Positions 16,575 to 29,410 of a stretch of 64,000 nucleotides of DNA are shown here, piece after piece. The stretch's first letter is position 1. The number at the start of each line of letters is the position of its first letter. The stretch covers positions 124,001 to 188,000 of the forward strand of contig NZ_PKRP01000005.1 of the NCBI RefSeq assembly GCF_002855515.1, written 5' to 3'. Made by a program: the position numbers and the translations under genes. The notes below the pieces were generated by a model. It was given only the letters and a program-made list of their open reading frames with translations. It was not told where the DNA came from and searched no databases. The DNA is from Rhizobium sp. TH135. Its GTDB lineage: Bacteria > Pseudomonadota > Alphaproteobacteria > Rhizobiales > Rhizobiaceae.

Positions 16575-18194
16575 ATGATTTTCGATTTCATCGTGGTCGG
16601 TGCAGGCTCCGCAGGCTGCATCGTGGCGAGCCGCCTGAGCGAAAGCGGGCGTCATTCCGTGCTGCTGATCGAGGCCGGCGGCGAGGATAAGTCCTTCTGG
16701 TTCAAGATCCCGGTCGGTTACGCCAAGAGCTACTACAATCCAAAGGTCAACTGGATGTACCGCACGGAGCCGGAGCCCAATCTCGGCGGCCGGCGCATTT
16801 ATGCTCCGCGCGGGAAGGTGCAGGGTGGCTCTGGCTCGATCAACGCCATGGTTTTCGTGCGAGGTGCCGCAGAGGATTTCGACGACTGGCAGGCCGCCGG
16901 CAATCCCGGCTGGGGCTTTGACGACGTGCTGCCCTACTTCCGCAAGCTGGAAACCCATGCGCGGGGAGAGAGCCCCTGGCATGGTGGTAGCGGCCCGATC
17001 CACGTGACGCCCATGCGCGGATCTACACACCCTGTGAGTGACGCCTTTCTAGACGCCTGTGACGAACTGGGTGTACCGCTGAACGAGGATTTCAACGGGG
17101 CGGCGATCGAAGGCGCTGGCGTCTACGACGTCAACACGAGGCGCGGTCAACGCTCGCATTCAAGCGCCGAGTATCTGCGCTCCGCCCTGAAGCGAGCGAA
17201 CCTCGCCATCGAGCGCCAGGCTCATGCGCGCCGCCTGCTGGTGGATGAGGATGGCAGGGTGTCCGGCGTTGAGGTCATGCAGCATGGCCGGTTGAAGAGC
17301 TTTACCGCGCGCTGCGAGGTGATCCTGACGGCCGGTGCGGTCGACACCCCGAAACTCATGCAGCTTTCCGGTTTCGGCGATGGGTCGACGCTGTTTGCCC
17401 GGGGTATCGAGACGCGCAAACACCTGCCGGCGGTCGGTCGGAACCTGCAGGACCATCTCTGCGCCAGCTTCTACTACCGTTCGAAACAACCGACTTTGAA
17501 TGGCGAATTCGCGAGCCTCATCGGCCAGGCCCGGTTTGGCCTGATATGGATGTTGAAGCGCAGCGGGCCCTTCGCCATGAGCGTAAACCAGGCTGGGGGC
17601 TTCTTCCGCGGAGCGCCTGAGGAGACGCGGCCGAACATTCAGGTCTATTTCAACCCGCTCTCCTATCGGATCCCGGACAGTCCCAAGGCCAGCCTGACAC
17701 CGGAGCCCTATCCCGGCTTTCTCATCGCCTTCAACGCCTGCCGCCCGACAAGCAAGGGCACGATCTCTATCGCCTCGCCCGACGCGTCGGACGCCCCGCT
17801 CATTCGCCCAAACTACCTGTCGACGGATCGCGATATCGAGGAAGTCTTGCAGGGAAGCCGTCTGATGCGCCGCATCGCGGACGCGCGGGCACTTGATGGT
17901 TGGGTGGAGGAGGAAGTGTCGCCCTCAAAGGCTGCCGATACAGATGAGAAACTGCTCGACTATTTCCGCCTCAACAGTGGCTCGATCTACCACCTCTGCG
18001 GAACCTGCGCGATGGGGACCGATCCCCGGGAAACCGTGGTGGATGCGCGGCTCCGGGTGCATGGCGTGCCCGGGCTACGGATCGTCGATGCATCGATCTT
18101 CCCGAATATCACGGCTGGCAACATCAATGCCCCGACGATGATGGTTGCGGAAAAGGGTGCGGCGATGATCCTCGAAGACGCCGTCTCCACCTGA
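16575..18194 (+). CDS. GMC-family FAD-dependent oxidoreductase (choline dehydrogenase-like)
   Basis: This 539-residue flavoprotein has the N-terminal dinucleotide motif VVGAGSAGC (residues 7-15), the GMC signature [18 protein letters not shown] and the C-terminal signature ending in GNINAPTMM. The catalytic pair is His473 ([10 protein letters not shown]) with an Asn at 516 or 518. GMC enzymes oxidise alcohols to aldehydes or ketones and pass electrons to quinone or oxygen. Beside an AldA-like dehydrogenase it plausibly performs the first oxidation of an alcohol or polyol. It has no signal peptide, so it is probably cytoplasmic or membrane-associated. GAGGG precedes the ATG. The substrate cannot be told from sequence; choline is unlikely, as no betaine genes are nearby. 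Confidence 0.9.
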   Translation: MIFDFIVVGAGSAGCIVASRLSESGRHSVLLIEAGGEDKSFWFKIPVGYAKSYYNPKVNWMYRTEPEPNLGGRRIYAPRGKVQGGSGSINAMVFVRGAAEDFDDWQAAGNPGWGFDDVLPYFRKLETHARGESPWHGGSGPIHVTPMRGSTHPVSDAFLDACDELGVPLNEDFNGAAIEGAGVYDVNTRRGQRSHSSAEYLRSALKRANLAIERQAHARRLLVDEDGRVSGVEVMQHGRLKSFTARCEVILTAGAVDTPKLMQLSGFGDGSTLFARGIETRKHLPAVGRNLQDHLCASFYYRSKQPTLNGEFASLIGQARFGLIWMLKRSGPFAMSVNQAGGFFRGAPEETRPNIQVYFNPLSYRIPDSPKASLTPEPYPGFLIAFNACRPTSKGTISIASPDASDAPLIRPNYLSTDRDIEEVLQGSRLMRRIADARALDGWVEEEVSPSKAADTDEKLLDYFRLNSGSIYHLCGTCAMGTDPRETVVDARLRVHGVPGLRIVDASIFPNITAGNINAPTMMVAEKGAAMILEDAVST

Positions 18195-18206
18195 CATCCG
18201 GGCATG

Positions 18207-18234
18207 AAAAAAGCCGGACCCAAAGGCCCGGCTT
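18207..18234 (-). terminator. Terminator of the atp operon
   Basis: A stem of nine pairs with one mismatch (AAGCCGGACC/GGCCCGGCTT around a CAAA loop, 18211-18234) is followed on the minus strand by six T residues. This is a classic intrinsic terminator after atpC. It lies between convergent genes and could also stop the GMC transcript on the plus strand, although the T-run there is weak. Confidence 0.85.
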
Positions 18235-18261
18235 CAATTCTTGTCCGTCGTGCGCAACCGA

Positions 18262-18669
18262 TCAGGCAGCGACGAGAACGCCGTTCAGGTTGGTGAGCTC
18301 GGCGAGGTACTGCTCGAGCTTGGTGCGGTGTTCGTGATGCTCGACACCATCAAGTTCCTTGCGGGCTTCGTCGATACGCTTGGTCAGCGTGTCCGGCGAG
18401 ATTTCCGAAAGCGGAACGGCGGATTCGGCAAGCAGCGTGCAGCCGGTCGGCAGGACGTCGGCAAAACCGCCGAAGACCACATACTTGGCCACCTGACCGG
18501 AAGCGAGCTTGACGCTCACCACGCCCGGCTTGATCGTCGTCATGGTCGGCGCATGATTGGCCATGACGGTCATTTCGCCTTCCGTTGCCGGAATGACGAC
18601 TTCGATCACCTGTTCGGAGAGCAGAAGACGCTCGGGCGAAACGAGCTCAAAGTTGAAATTGTCGGCCAT
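18262..18669 (-). CDS. atpC: F1 ATP synthase epsilon subunit
   Basis: The epsilon subunit is part of the rotor stalk and inhibits ATP hydrolysis. The 135-residue protein has the N-terminal beta-sandwich domain ([37 protein letters not shown]) and a C-terminal helical hairpin (about 90-135). It is the last gene of the atpHAGDC order and is followed by a strong terminator. A hairpin lies in the 71-base gap after atpD. Confidence 0.97.
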   Translation of the reverse strand: MADNFNFELVSPERLLLSEQVIEVVIPATEGEMTVMANHAPTMTTIKPGVVSVKLASGQVAKYVVFGGFADVLPTGCTLLAESAVPLSEISPDTLTKRIDEARKELDGVEHHEHRTKLEQYLAELTNLNGVLVAA

Positions 18670-18702
18670 GGTCGTTCACTTCTCTGATGAAGGATTAAGC
18701 GA

Positions 18703-18722
18703 CACGCGGGTGATCCCGCGTG
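18703..18722 (-). other. Intergenic hairpin between atpD and atpC
   Basis: CACGCGGG-TGAT-CCCGCGTG forms a perfect 8-pair stem with a tetraloop in the atpD-atpC gap. No T-run follows, so full termination is unlikely. It may stabilise or process the transcript and tune epsilon expression. Confidence 0.5.
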
Positions 18723-18740
18723 CCGGCATTCCCTTGAGCC

Positions 18741-20204
<1,464 letters not shown>

Positions 20205-20228
20205 TTATCTTACCCTCTTTCCTTAACC

Positions 20229-21107
20229 TCAGAGCGCTTCCGCGCCCGAAATGATTTCAATGAGTTCCTTGGTGATCTGCGCCTGACGCTGGCGGTTGTA
20301 CGAAAGCGTCAGCTTGTTGATCATCTCACCGGCATTGCGCGTCGCATTGTCCATGGCGCTCATCTTGGCGCCCATTTCACCAGCAACGTTTTCGAGCAGG
20401 GCCCGGAAAATCTGAACCGAGATGTTGCGCGGGATGAGATCCTCGAGGATCCCAGCCGCATCCGGCTCGTATTCGTAAAGCGCGGATGCACCACCCTGCG
20501 GAGCAGCTTCGGCCGGAGCGGCCGGGATGATCTGCTGGGCGGTCGGGATCTGGCTGATCACCGACTTGAACTCGGAATAGAACAGCGTGCAGACATCGAA
20601 TTCGCCACGCTCGAACATGCCGATGACCTTGCGACCGATGGCATCTGCATTGGCGAAGCCGATACGCTTCACTTCGCGCAGATCCGCACGCTCGACGATC
20701 ATGCCGGCAAATTCGCGGCGCAGGCTGTCGTAGCCCTTCTTTCCAACGCAGAAGATCTTGACCGTCTTGCCCTGGGCCAAAAGCTTGCGCGCATGGTCAC
20801 GGGCGAAACGCGAGATCGACGAGTTGAAACCGCCACAAAGACCACGCTCGGCGGTGCAGACGACGAGCAGATGCACGTCGTCCTTGCCGGTGCCGGTCAT
20901 CAGACGCGGTGCGCTGTCGTCCGAACCCACGGCTTGCGCGATGTTGGCCAGGACGACACCCATGCGCTGCGAGTACGGGCGGGCAGCCTCGGCCGCTTCC
21001 TGCGCACGACGCAGCTTCGCCGCGGCGACCATCTTCATCGCCTTGGTGATCTTCTGCGTCGCCTTGACGGAGGCGATCCGGTTTTTCAGATCCTTAAGTG
21101 AAGGCAT
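20229..21107 (-). CDS. atpG: F1 ATP synthase gamma subunit
   Basis: Gamma is the central rotor shaft linking the F0 ring to the catalytic hexamer. The 292-residue protein has the conserved N-terminal helix ([36 protein letters not shown]) and C-terminal helix ([44 protein letters not shown]) that form the coiled-coil shaft. CGGFNSS lies in the central domain. It lies 29 bases after atpA in the operon. Confidence 0.98.
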   Translation of the reverse strand: MPSLKDLKNRIASVKATQKITKAMKMVAAAKLRRAQEAAEAARPYSQRMGVVLANIAQAVGSDDSAPRLMTGTGKDDVHLLVVCTAERGLCGGFNSSISRFARDHARKLLAQGKTVKIFCVGKKGYDSLRREFAGMIVERADLREVKRIGFANADAIGRKVIGMFERGEFDVCTLFYSEFKSVISQIPTAQQIIPAAPAEAAPQGGASALYEYEPDAAGILEDLIPRNISVQIFRALLENVAGEMGAKMSAMDNATRNAGEMINKLTLSYNRQRQAQITKELIEIISGAEAL

Positions 21108-21136
21108 CCGTTATCCGTCCTTGGCTTGAGCCTGAA

Positions 21137-22665
<1,529 letters not shown>

Positions 22666-22666
<1 letters not shown>

Positions 22667-23232
22667 CAGCCAACCTCTTTCAGTGCAAGCTTAAGGGTGG
22701 AAAGTTTGGTGCGAAGGGACGTATCGATCTGGCGGGAGCCGACCTTCACGATCAGGCCGCCGAGCAGGGAGGGATCGACCGTGACGGAGATCGAGACTTC
22801 CTTGCCGGTAACGCCCTTCAGCGCCGCTTTCAGTTCGGTTTCCTGCTCAGCCGTAAGAGCATGAGCAGAGGTGACGTCAGCCGTGATCTCACCCTTGTGA
22901 CGGGCAGCGATCTGGCGATAGGCAGCCACCATGCCGGGAACGGCAAACAGGCGGCGATTGCTTGCAACGACCTTCAGGAAGTTCAACACCAGCGCGTTGA
23001 AACCGGCCTTTTCGCCGATAGCGCTGATGGCCTTGACCTGATCTTCGGCCGTAAAGACGGGCGACAGGACCAGACGCTTCAGATCGCCGCTTTCGTCGAT
23101 CATCGCCTGGAAACGGTTGAGATCGGCAGCAACGGCGTCAATTGCGCCGCCTTCGAGCGCGAGCTCGAAAAGCGACGAAGCGTAACGCTCCGCCACGCCT
23201 GAAATCACTTGGGATGCGTCTGCCACGGGCAA
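22666..23232 (-). CDS. atpH: F1 ATP synthase delta subunit
   Basis: Delta caps the F1 hexamer and joins it to the peripheral stalk. I chose the TTG start at 23232, giving 188 residues ([25 protein letters not shown]), because AGGG lies six bases upstream and this length and N-terminus match rhizobial orthologues. A GTG two codons later is the alternative; the longer upstream frame is not homologous. It is the first gene of the operon, so its weak TTG start may limit delta synthesis. Confidence 0.95.
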
Positions 23233-23359
23233 AAAATTCCCTGATCTTGATCCAGGATGCCGGACACCTCGATTGAGGCCTCTCAAACTCCTGATATCGT
23301 TTTGTTTTTCCCCAAAAACACAAGCATGTTGCACTTGCGTTTTCCGAATTTCGCGGTCC

Positions 23360-23387
23360 GTCTAGCATAGCAGGTCTAGACTCGCAA
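23360..23387 (-). promoter_or_regulatory. Candidate promoter of the atp operon
   Basis: The minus strand reads TTGCGA, 16 bases, CTAGAC, about 130 bases before atpH. The -35 is close to consensus and the -10 is a weak CTAKAT-like alphaproteobacterial box. No other good pair was found in the 263-base gap between atpH and the membrane protein gene. Position and fit only. Confidence 0.3.
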
Positions 23388-23495
23388 CACGCGTATTAAA
23401 GGTTTGCTACTTCAGAGCAAGGCCTTGCGGCGTTTTTTGTCCAAATCTGCGTCAAATTGGCGGGATTGTTCGGAGATCCAATTCGTGACCGATCT

Positions 23496-23879
23496 TCATG
23501 TCAGACCAAAGACATAGGCAAGGGCGAGAGAAGCGATAACTGCCTGCACAACCAGAAGGAGAAGATTGCGCCAGGTGCCGCCATGGTCCGACATGATCGA
23601 CAGGACACGGGCAAAGGCAGACAGACCGACTGCAGCACCAAAGGCTAGATAGACCGTCGGCTGGGCGAGCAGAAGTGCCGTTCCGGCGAAACCGACAATG
23701 AGCCCGCCGATCGAGCGCGCAGCACCCAGACCCTCCGGTCGCCCCTCGGCAGCGGTGAGGCCCAGCGCCTTGAGGGTCAGGCCTGGAGCAAAAAGGACGA
23801 AGCAGCCGATAAGCGCTGCTGCGGCAGCGGAGAGGAAGGCCAGTTGCTCGCCAAGTTCAGTGGGGAAGTAGAATTCCAT
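23496..23879 (-). CDS. Small four-helix membrane protein of unknown function
   Basis: The 127-residue protein is mostly hydrophobic, with four likely membrane helices at about residues 11-33, 55-74, 76-92 and 103-125. Short polar loops separate them, including the conserved-looking EGRPEGLGAARSIGGLI. It resembles small DUF4345-like integral membrane proteins, but that assignment is tentative and I do not know a function. It stands alone between atpH and priA, transcribed with the same polarity, with its own gap on either side. Confidence 0.75.
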   Translation of the reverse strand: MEFYFPTELGEQLAFLSAAAAALIGCFVLFAPGLTLKALGLTAAEGRPEGLGAARSIGGLIVGFAGTALLLAQPTVYLAFGAAVGLSAFARVLSIMSDHGGTWRNLLLLVVQAVIASLALAYVFGLT

Positions 23880-23992
23880 GGATCGACCCGCGTGAAAGAA
23901 ATCGCGGGGCTTATGGCACGAAAAGCGCGGTGGCGGTATGGGCTTTGCGGCTCATTCTGAAGGCGATGCGACCTCAATCGGCTGAAAACCGC

Positions 23993-26206
23993 TCACAGGA
24001 AGCTCTGCGGATCGACATCGACCTGCACCTGGATTGAGCGCCGCTCTTTCGGCCCCCGCTCCAACATGCTCTTCACGAAAGCCTGCATGTCGCTGTTGCG
24101 GCGCCCATGCACCAGCAAACGGAAGCGATGCCGTCCCCGGATCAGGGCAAGCGGCGCCTCTGCTGGCCCGAGGATCATGATCCCGCTTTCATGCGGCGCG
24201 GCCTGTCTGAGGCCACGGGCATGGCCTTCCGCTTCAGCGCGAGTATCGGCGGAGACGATGATCGAGACCAGTCGCCCGTAAGGTGGCAGCTGCGCCCGCT
24301 CGCGCTCGGTGATCTCGCGTTCATAAAAGGCGGCCGCATCACCCGATACGATCGCCTGCATGACAGGATGTTGCGGCTGGAAGGTCTGCAGGAGACCAAG
24401 GCTCTTGCGCCCCGTGCGACCCGCACGACCGGTAACCTGGGAAAGCAGCTGGAAGGTCCGCTCGGCCGCACGTGGATCGCCATTCGACAGGCCGATATCC
24501 GCATCGATGATGCCGACCAGCGTCATCAGCGGGAAGTTATGCCCCTTGGCGACGAGCTGGGTGCCGATGACGATATCGGCCTCACCATTGGCGATCGCCT
24601 CGAGCTCCAGTCTCAGACGCTTCACGCCACCGATATCTGAAGAGAGCACCAGCGTGCGCGCATCGGGAAAGTGCTTTTCCACTTCCTCGGCGATGCGCTC
24701 GACACCTGGGCCGCAGGCAACGAGGTGGTCCAACGTGCCGCATTCCGGGCAGGAATTCGGCGTCGGCTCGTGATAGCCGCATTGGTGGCACTGGATCTGA
24801 CCGCGAAAACGATGCTCGACCAGCCAGCTCGAACATTGCGGGCACTGGAAGCGGTGACCACAGACGCGGCAGAGCGTCAGCGGCGCATAACCCCGTCGGT
24901 TGAGGAAGAGCAGCGCCTGTTCACCGCGCTCCACAGCCTTGCCGACGGAGCGCAGCAGGATCGGCGACAAAAAGCCGCCCCGCTCCGGTGGTGCCCGCCG
25001 CATATCGATGAGATGCAGGTCCGGCATGGCGGCATCGGCAAAGCGCGTCGGCAGATGGATACGCGTGTAGCGACCGGCGATGCAGTTGACCTGGCTCTCG
25101 ACCGACGGTGTCGCCGAGACCAGCACGACCGGGAAGTTCGCAATCCGCGCCCGGACAACCGCCATGTCCCGCGCATTATAGAAGACGCGATCTTCCTGCT
25201 TGAAGGCGGGATCATGCTCTTCGTCGACGATGATCAAGCCCAGATTTTCGAAAGGCAGGAAGAGCGCCGAGCGTGCGCCGGCAACCACGCGGATCTCGCC
25301 GGTCGCCACCTGGCGCCAGACCTTTTCGCGGGTGCGCGTCGCAAGATCCGAATGCCATTCGCCGGGCTTGGAGCCGAAGCGATCCTGGAAGCGCTCGAGG
25401 AAGTTGGCGGTAAGCGCGATTTCCGGCAACAGGATCAGCACCTGCTTGCCCTGTTTCAGCGTCTCGGCAATCGCCTCGAAATAGACCTCCGTCTTGCCGG
25501 AGCCAGTCACGCCATCGATCAGGGAGACGGCAAAGCCGCCCTTGCGCAGGCTATCGAGGATCTCTTCGGCGGCGTCCTTCTGCGGGCCGGCGAGCCGGTT
25601 CTCCGCGTAATCAGGATCGGGAGCCGCAACCAGCGGCGGCGGCGGCAGGAAGACCTGTTCGAACACGCCCTGCTTCACGAGACCGTCGATGACGCTGGTC
25701 GAGACGCCGCTTGCATGAGCAAGCCCGCTCTTGGTCCAGGAGAGACCATCCGATGCCATCTCCAGCACCTTCTGCCGTGCAGGTGTCAGGCGCTCAGGCT
25801 CGTAGCCGGCATAGCGCAGCCCCTCGATCATCGGCTCCGGATCAAAGGCAGCGGGCGCACGAAGTGCCATGCGCGCCACATAACCGGGCGGAGAAAGCGT
25901 GTAGGCAGCCACCCAGTCGAGGAAGGTGCGCATGTCCTGGTCGAGCGGCGGGCAGTCGAAGACCTTGGTGATTTCCCGCAGCTTCTTCGGATCGACTGAT
26001 GTGCCCTCGCCGCCATCCCAGACCACACCGATCACCTGACGCGGCCCGAGCGGCACCTGCACGATCGCACCCGCCTCCAACGTCATGCCATCCGGTACGG
26101 CGTAGCTGTAAGCGGTCGGCGCGGGCATAGGCACGAGCACCGGCACCACCTTGCGGCGCGGTGTCTCAAACAGTTCCCCGAACAGGCTTTTCGAATCGTC
26201 CTTCAT
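23993..26206 (-). CDS. priA: Primosomal protein N' (replication restart helicase)
   Basis: PriA recognises stalled forks and D-loops and loads the replicative helicase. The 737-residue protein has a DNA-binding N-terminal domain (1-200), Walker A GVTGSGKT (232-239) and the DEEH box in IIVDEEHDPAFKQ. It also has the cysteine-rich zinc region (CRVCGHRFQCPQC, CHQCGYHEPTPNSCPECG) and the helicase motif LLSQVTGRAGR. QLVAKGHNFP is the family-typical segment between them. Length and domain order are normal. It is not in an operon with atp or xerC, though xerC lies nearby on the other strand. Confidence 0.97.
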   Translation of the reverse strand: MKDDSKSLFGELFETPRRKVVPVLVPMPAPTAYSYAVPDGMTLEAGAIVQVPLGPRQVIGVVWDGGEGTSVDPKKLREITKVFDCPPLDQDMRTFLDWVAAYTLSPPGYVARMALRAPAAFDPEPMIEGLRYAGYEPERLTPARQKVLEMASDGLSWTKSGLAHASGVSTSVIDGLVKQGVFEQVFLPPPPLVAAPDPDYAENRLAGPQKDAAEEILDSLRKGGFAVSLIDGVTGSGKTEVYFEAIAETLKQGKQVLILLPEIALTANFLERFQDRFGSKPGEWHSDLATRTREKVWRQVATGEIRVVAGARSALFLPFENLGLIIVDEEHDPAFKQEDRVFYNARDMAVVRARIANFPVVLVSATPSVESQVNCIAGRYTRIHLPTRFADAAMPDLHLIDMRRAPPERGGFLSPILLRSVGKAVERGEQALLFLNRRGYAPLTLCRVCGHRFQCPQCSSWLVEHRFRGQIQCHQCGYHEPTPNSCPECGTLDHLVACGPGVERIAEEVEKHFPDARTLVLSSDIGGVKRLRLELEAIANGEADIVIGTQLVAKGHNFPLMTLVGIIDADIGLSNGDPRAAERTFQLLSQVTGRAGRTGRKSLGLLQTFQPQHPVMQAIVSGDAAAFYEREITERERAQLPPYGRLVSIIVSADTRAEAEGHARGLRQAAPHESGIMILGPAEAPLALIRGRHRFRLLVHGRRNSDMQAFVKSMLERGPKERRSIQVQVDVDPQSFL

Positions 26207-26265
26207 CGGGCTGCAACTTGCCCCCGGAAGAACAGAAAGAAAACAGGCTTTATGTAAGGGAGAGA

Positions 26266-27159
26266 TTAGCGGAAGCTGCGGTCGGGATCGGCAGGCAGCC
26301 CGTGGACGGTGAAGTCTTCCAGCGCCTTGGTCACCTCGGCGGGATCACCGTCGAGCGCCTCGACCGGAATCAGATTGCCAACGGTGAAATCGAAACGACC
26401 GCCGCGCTTGTTGAGAAGCTCATAAAAGACGGTCATGTCGCGCAGTTCTGTTGACCAGCGGGCAAACCAGTAGAACAGGCCGGAATTGCGGGCCTTCACG
26501 TTCACCGGTAGGATCGGCAGATTGTATTTGCGCGCAAGCGAGATGGCCGACGTCTTCCACGGCCGCTCGTTGAGCTTGCCCTCGTCCCAATAGGCGATGC
26601 GGCCGGACGGGAAGAGTACGGTTGCCCTGCCCTCTTCCACGGCCCGCGTGGTGAGTTTCAGCGTTTCGCGCGCCTTGAGCTTCGACTTGTGCTCTTCGCG
26701 CCATTCGACCGGGATGATGATTTCAGCAAGCCGCGGATTGACCCTCACGGCATCGCGATTGGCGAAGAAGGTCATGTCGGGACGGCGATCCTTCAGCAGG
26801 TCATACATCGCAACCCCGTCGGCAATGCCGGTCGGGTGATTGCTGACCAGGATGAACCCGCCGGATGACGGGATGCGATCAGCATGTCGGACCTGGATAT
26901 CGAGGCCGAGAGCAGCGCTCAGATAGTCGAACACCTGCGGACCCGGCAGGTTGGCGACGTCATTGGCGAACTGGATCGCCTTGTCGTAGCGCAGAACGCT
27001 ATAAAGGAAGGGCCGCATCGCAGGCCAGAGCGGATGCTCGACGAGCTTCTGCCCACGCTCGGCAATCAGCGTGTCGACGATATGCCCGGGGCGACCGTGG
27101 GAAAGAAGCGACAGGGTGTCGGTGACGCTTGCGAAGGTGGAGACGGGAGAGCGGCGCAT
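26266..27159 (-). CDS. PlsC-like acyltransferase (hemolysin/lysophospholipid acyltransferase type)
   Basis: The 297-residue protein carries an acyltransferase core with NHPTGIADG (His107/108 region to Asp114) and FPSGR (183-187), which match motifs I and III of glycerolipid and ornithine-lipid acyltransferases. It probably moves an acyl chain onto a lipid or lipid-like acceptor at the inner membrane face. I chose the ATG at 27159 with an upstream GAGG; the longer frame would run across the start of the divergent xerC gene and has no homologous character. The acceptor is unknown. Confidence 0.8.
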   Translation of the reverse strand: MRRSPVSTFASVTDTLSLLSHGRPGHIVDTLIAERGQKLVEHPLWPAMRPFLYSVLRYDKAIQFANDVANLPGPQVFDYLSAALGLDIQVRHADRIPSSGGFILVSNHPTGIADGVAMYDLLKDRRPDMTFFANRDAVRVNPRLAEIIIPVEWREEHKSKLKARETLKLTTRAVEEGRATVLFPSGRIAYWDEGKLNERPWKTSAISLARKYNLPILPVNVKARNSGLFYWFARWSTELRDMTVFYELLNKRGGRFDFTVGNLIPVEALDGDPAEVTKALEDFTVHGLPADPDRSFR

Positions 27160-27304
27160 CAGCAAATACCTCGCCAGAGTTCCAGAGGGGTTCTGGCAGC
27201 GATTTGTGATCCGATCATGACAGCCCCAATATTCGTCCTTCGTTAACCCTCCCGCGCCATCGTGCGAGGGCTGGCCGACACCCAACAACGCGGAAGGCGC
27301 AAAA

Positions 27305-28228
27305 TTGATCCAGGCAGACGAAAAACTCCTCGGCGAACGCGCCGCCTGGCTGGAAAGCCTTGGCGCCGAGCGTCGGCTGTCGGGCAATACGCTGGAAGCC
27401 TATGAACGCGACACGCGGCAATTCCTTCAGTTCCTGTCCACCCATGTCGGGGGCATGGTGAAGATCCGCGATATCGAGGCGCTGCGCCCGGCGGATCTGC
27501 GCGGCTTCCTCGCCCATCGCCGCAAGGACGGGGCCGGTGCGCGAACGCTCGGTCGCCATCTTGCAGGCCTGCGCTCCTTCCTGCGCCACCTGGAACGCAA
27601 GGGTCTGGTCAATGCGGCGGGTGCGAGTGCGATCCGCTCACCGAAGCAGCCGAAATCCCTGCCCAAGCCACTCAGCGGCCGTCAGGCTCTGGCCGTCGTC
27701 GCGATCAACACACAGATGCACGAAGAGCCCTGGATCGCGGCCCGTGATGCAGCCGTGCTCTCGCTCCTGTATGGATGCGGCCTTCGTATCTCCGAGGCGC
27801 TCGGGCTGACACCCGAGGTTTTTGAGGGCAGACCGACCAGCCTGCGCATCACCGGCAAGGGCGGCAAAATGCGGCTCGTGCCGTTGCTGCCTGTCGTCAT
27901 GGAGGCGGTCGAAACCTATTATGGCCTCTGCCCTTATCATCTCGAACCCGGCGCCCCGCTCTTTCGGGGTGCTCGCGGTGGACCGCTTCAGCCGGCGATC
28001 ATCCAGCGCGAGATGCAGAAGCTGCGCTCGGCCCTCGGCCTGCCGGATTCGGCCACGCCCCATGCGCTCCGCCATTCCTTCGCGACACATCTTCTGGGCA
28101 GTGGCGGGGACTTGAGGACGATCCAGGAACTGCTCGGCCATGCGAGCCTCTCGACCACGCAGATCTATACCGGCGTCGACAGCGCACGGCTTCTGGACAT
28201 CTACGACCGCGCCCATCCGCGCGCCTGA
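27305..28228 (+). CDS. xerC: Tyrosine recombinase XerC
   Basis: XerC resolves chromosome dimers at dif with XerD at the septum. The 307-residue protein shows the full catalytic set: Arg161 (GLRISEAL), Lys185 (TGKGGK), His253 and Arg256 (HALRHSF), His279 (LGHAS) and nucleophile Tyr288 (IYTG). The N-terminal SAM-like domain spans about 1-110. The start is TTG, with GGAAGG nine bases upstream; no ATG or GTG is available after the preceding in-frame stop. Nothing around it suggests a mobile element, so it is the housekeeping recombinase. Confidence 0.93.
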   Translation: MIQADEKLLGERAAWLESLGAERRLSGNTLEAYERDTRQFLQFLSTHVGGMVKIRDIEALRPADLRGFLAHRRKDGAGARTLGRHLAGLRSFLRHLERKGLVNAAGASAIRSPKQPKSLPKPLSGRQALAVVAINTQMHEEPWIAARDAAVLSLLYGCGLRISEALGLTPEVFEGRPTSLRITGKGGKMRLVPLLPVVMEAVETYYGLCPYHLEPGAPLFRGARGGPLQPAIIQREMQKLRSALGLPDSATPHALRHSFATHLLGSGGDLRTIQELLGHASLSTTQIYTGVDSARLLDIYDRAHPRA

Positions 28229-28318
28229 CGCGTCCCGATCGCGCCTGCGTTAACCAAGATCCTTAATCGAACGTGAGGGCGATCGCTCCTATTCTCCCCA
28301 CTTCTGACAGGAGACGAC

Positions 28319-29410
28319 ATGAACGCGCATCGCCTTTTCACGCTGCGGCCGACCTTGCCGCGCCTTTCGCCATCCGAGATCGGCCTCTGGATCGCTGGCG
28401 CGCTGCCGCTTGTGCTTGTCGCCCTGCTGCTGGCTACCCTGCTTGCAGTCAGCCCTGCCCGAGCCTCCGACACTGCCTGCCACGGCGAGAACCTGCTCGT
28501 GGCCATGGAAAAGGAAAAGCCGGAAGAGCTTGCGAAGATCCGCGCAGAAGCCGCCAAGGTGCCGAATGGCCAGGGCATTTTCTGGAAGGTCGAGAAGGAG
28601 GGCCTGAAGCCCTCTTATCTGCTCGGCACCATGCATGTCACCGACCCCCGCGTTCTCACCATGCCGAACGGCGCCCGCGAAGCGGCTGCAGCGGCAGATG
28701 TTGTCGTCATCGAATCAGACGAGATCCTCGACGAGCAGAAGGCCGCCGCTTCCCTGCTCATGCATCCCGAACTCACCATGTTTACGGACGGCAAGTCCGT
28801 GAAGGACCACCTCGACGCTGCGGAACTCGCTAAACTGGAATCCGGCCTGAAGGAGCGCGGTCTGGCACTTGGCGCCGTTGCCCGGATGAAGCCTTGGATC
28901 CTCGCGAGCTTCGTTGCGCTCCCCGCCTGCGAAATGTCGCGCAAGGCAGCCGGCGCCTCCTTCCTCGACAAGCAGATCGCGGAAGATGCGGTGAATGCCG
29001 GCAAGCCGATCGCCGGGCTCGAAACCCTCGTGGAACAGCTCGAAGCCATGGCCGACCTGCCAGTCGACTTTCATTTCAAAGCTCTGATCGAGACAATCGC
29101 GCTCGGCGACAAGATGGAAGACGTCATCGAGACGATGACCGAGCTTTATCTCGCCGGTGACATCGGCATGACCATGCCCATGCTGAAGGCCGTGGCCCCG
29201 ACCGAGTCAGGCGAAGACGAAAGCGCCTATGCCGCCTTCGAGACGCGGATCGTCCGCGACCGCAATCTCGTGATGGCCGAAGGCAGCAAGCAGCATCTTG
29301 CAAAGGGCAATGCCTTCATCGCTGTCGGCGCGCTGCATCTGCCGGGCGAAGAAGGTCTGGTCGAGTTGCTGCGCGGCCAGGGCTACGCCGTTACGCGGAT
29401 CGATGGCTGA
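28319..29410 (+). CDS. TraB/GumN family protein, membrane-anchored
   Basis: The 363-residue protein has an N-terminal membrane segment or signal anchor (about residues 22-48) and a TraB/GumN domain. The two GxxH motifs of this fold are present: GTMH (103-106) and GALH near residue 340, with IESDE between them. Related Tiki/TraB proteins are metal-dependent proteases, so a periplasmic hydrolase is possible, though no substrate is known. CKEM-like paired cysteines also occur (ACHGEN, PACEMS). AGGAG precedes the ATG. It overlaps the convergent DUF2867 gene by 20 bases. Confidence 0.82.
   Translation: MNAHRLFTLRPTLPRLSPSEIGLWIAGALPLVLVALLLATLLAVSPARASDTACHGENLLVAMEKEKPEELAKIRAEAAKVPNGQGIFWKVEKEGLKPSYLLGTMHVTDPRVLTMPNGAREAAAAADVVVIESDEILDEQKAAASLLMHPELTMFTDGKSVKDHLDAAELAKLESGLKERGLALGAVARMKPWILASFVALPACEMSRKAAGASFLDKQIAEDAVNAGKPIAGLETLVEQLEAMADLPVDFHFKALIETIALGDKMEDVIETMTELYLAGDIGMTMPMLKAVAPTESGEDESAYAAFETRIVRDRNLVMAEGSKQHLAKGNAFIAVGALHLPGEEGLVELLRGQGYAVTRIDG

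Noticed and set aside
16306..16578. Short open frames inside the 16.3-16.6 kb palindrome
   Set aside because: They occur in several frames of an inverted-repeat sequence, are Arg/Ser-rich, and have no ribosome site or homology that I recognise.
27305..28228. Tyrosine recombinase as a phage or island integrase
   Set aside because: The length and motif pattern are those of XerC. No att-like repeats, tRNA gene or mobile genes flank it.
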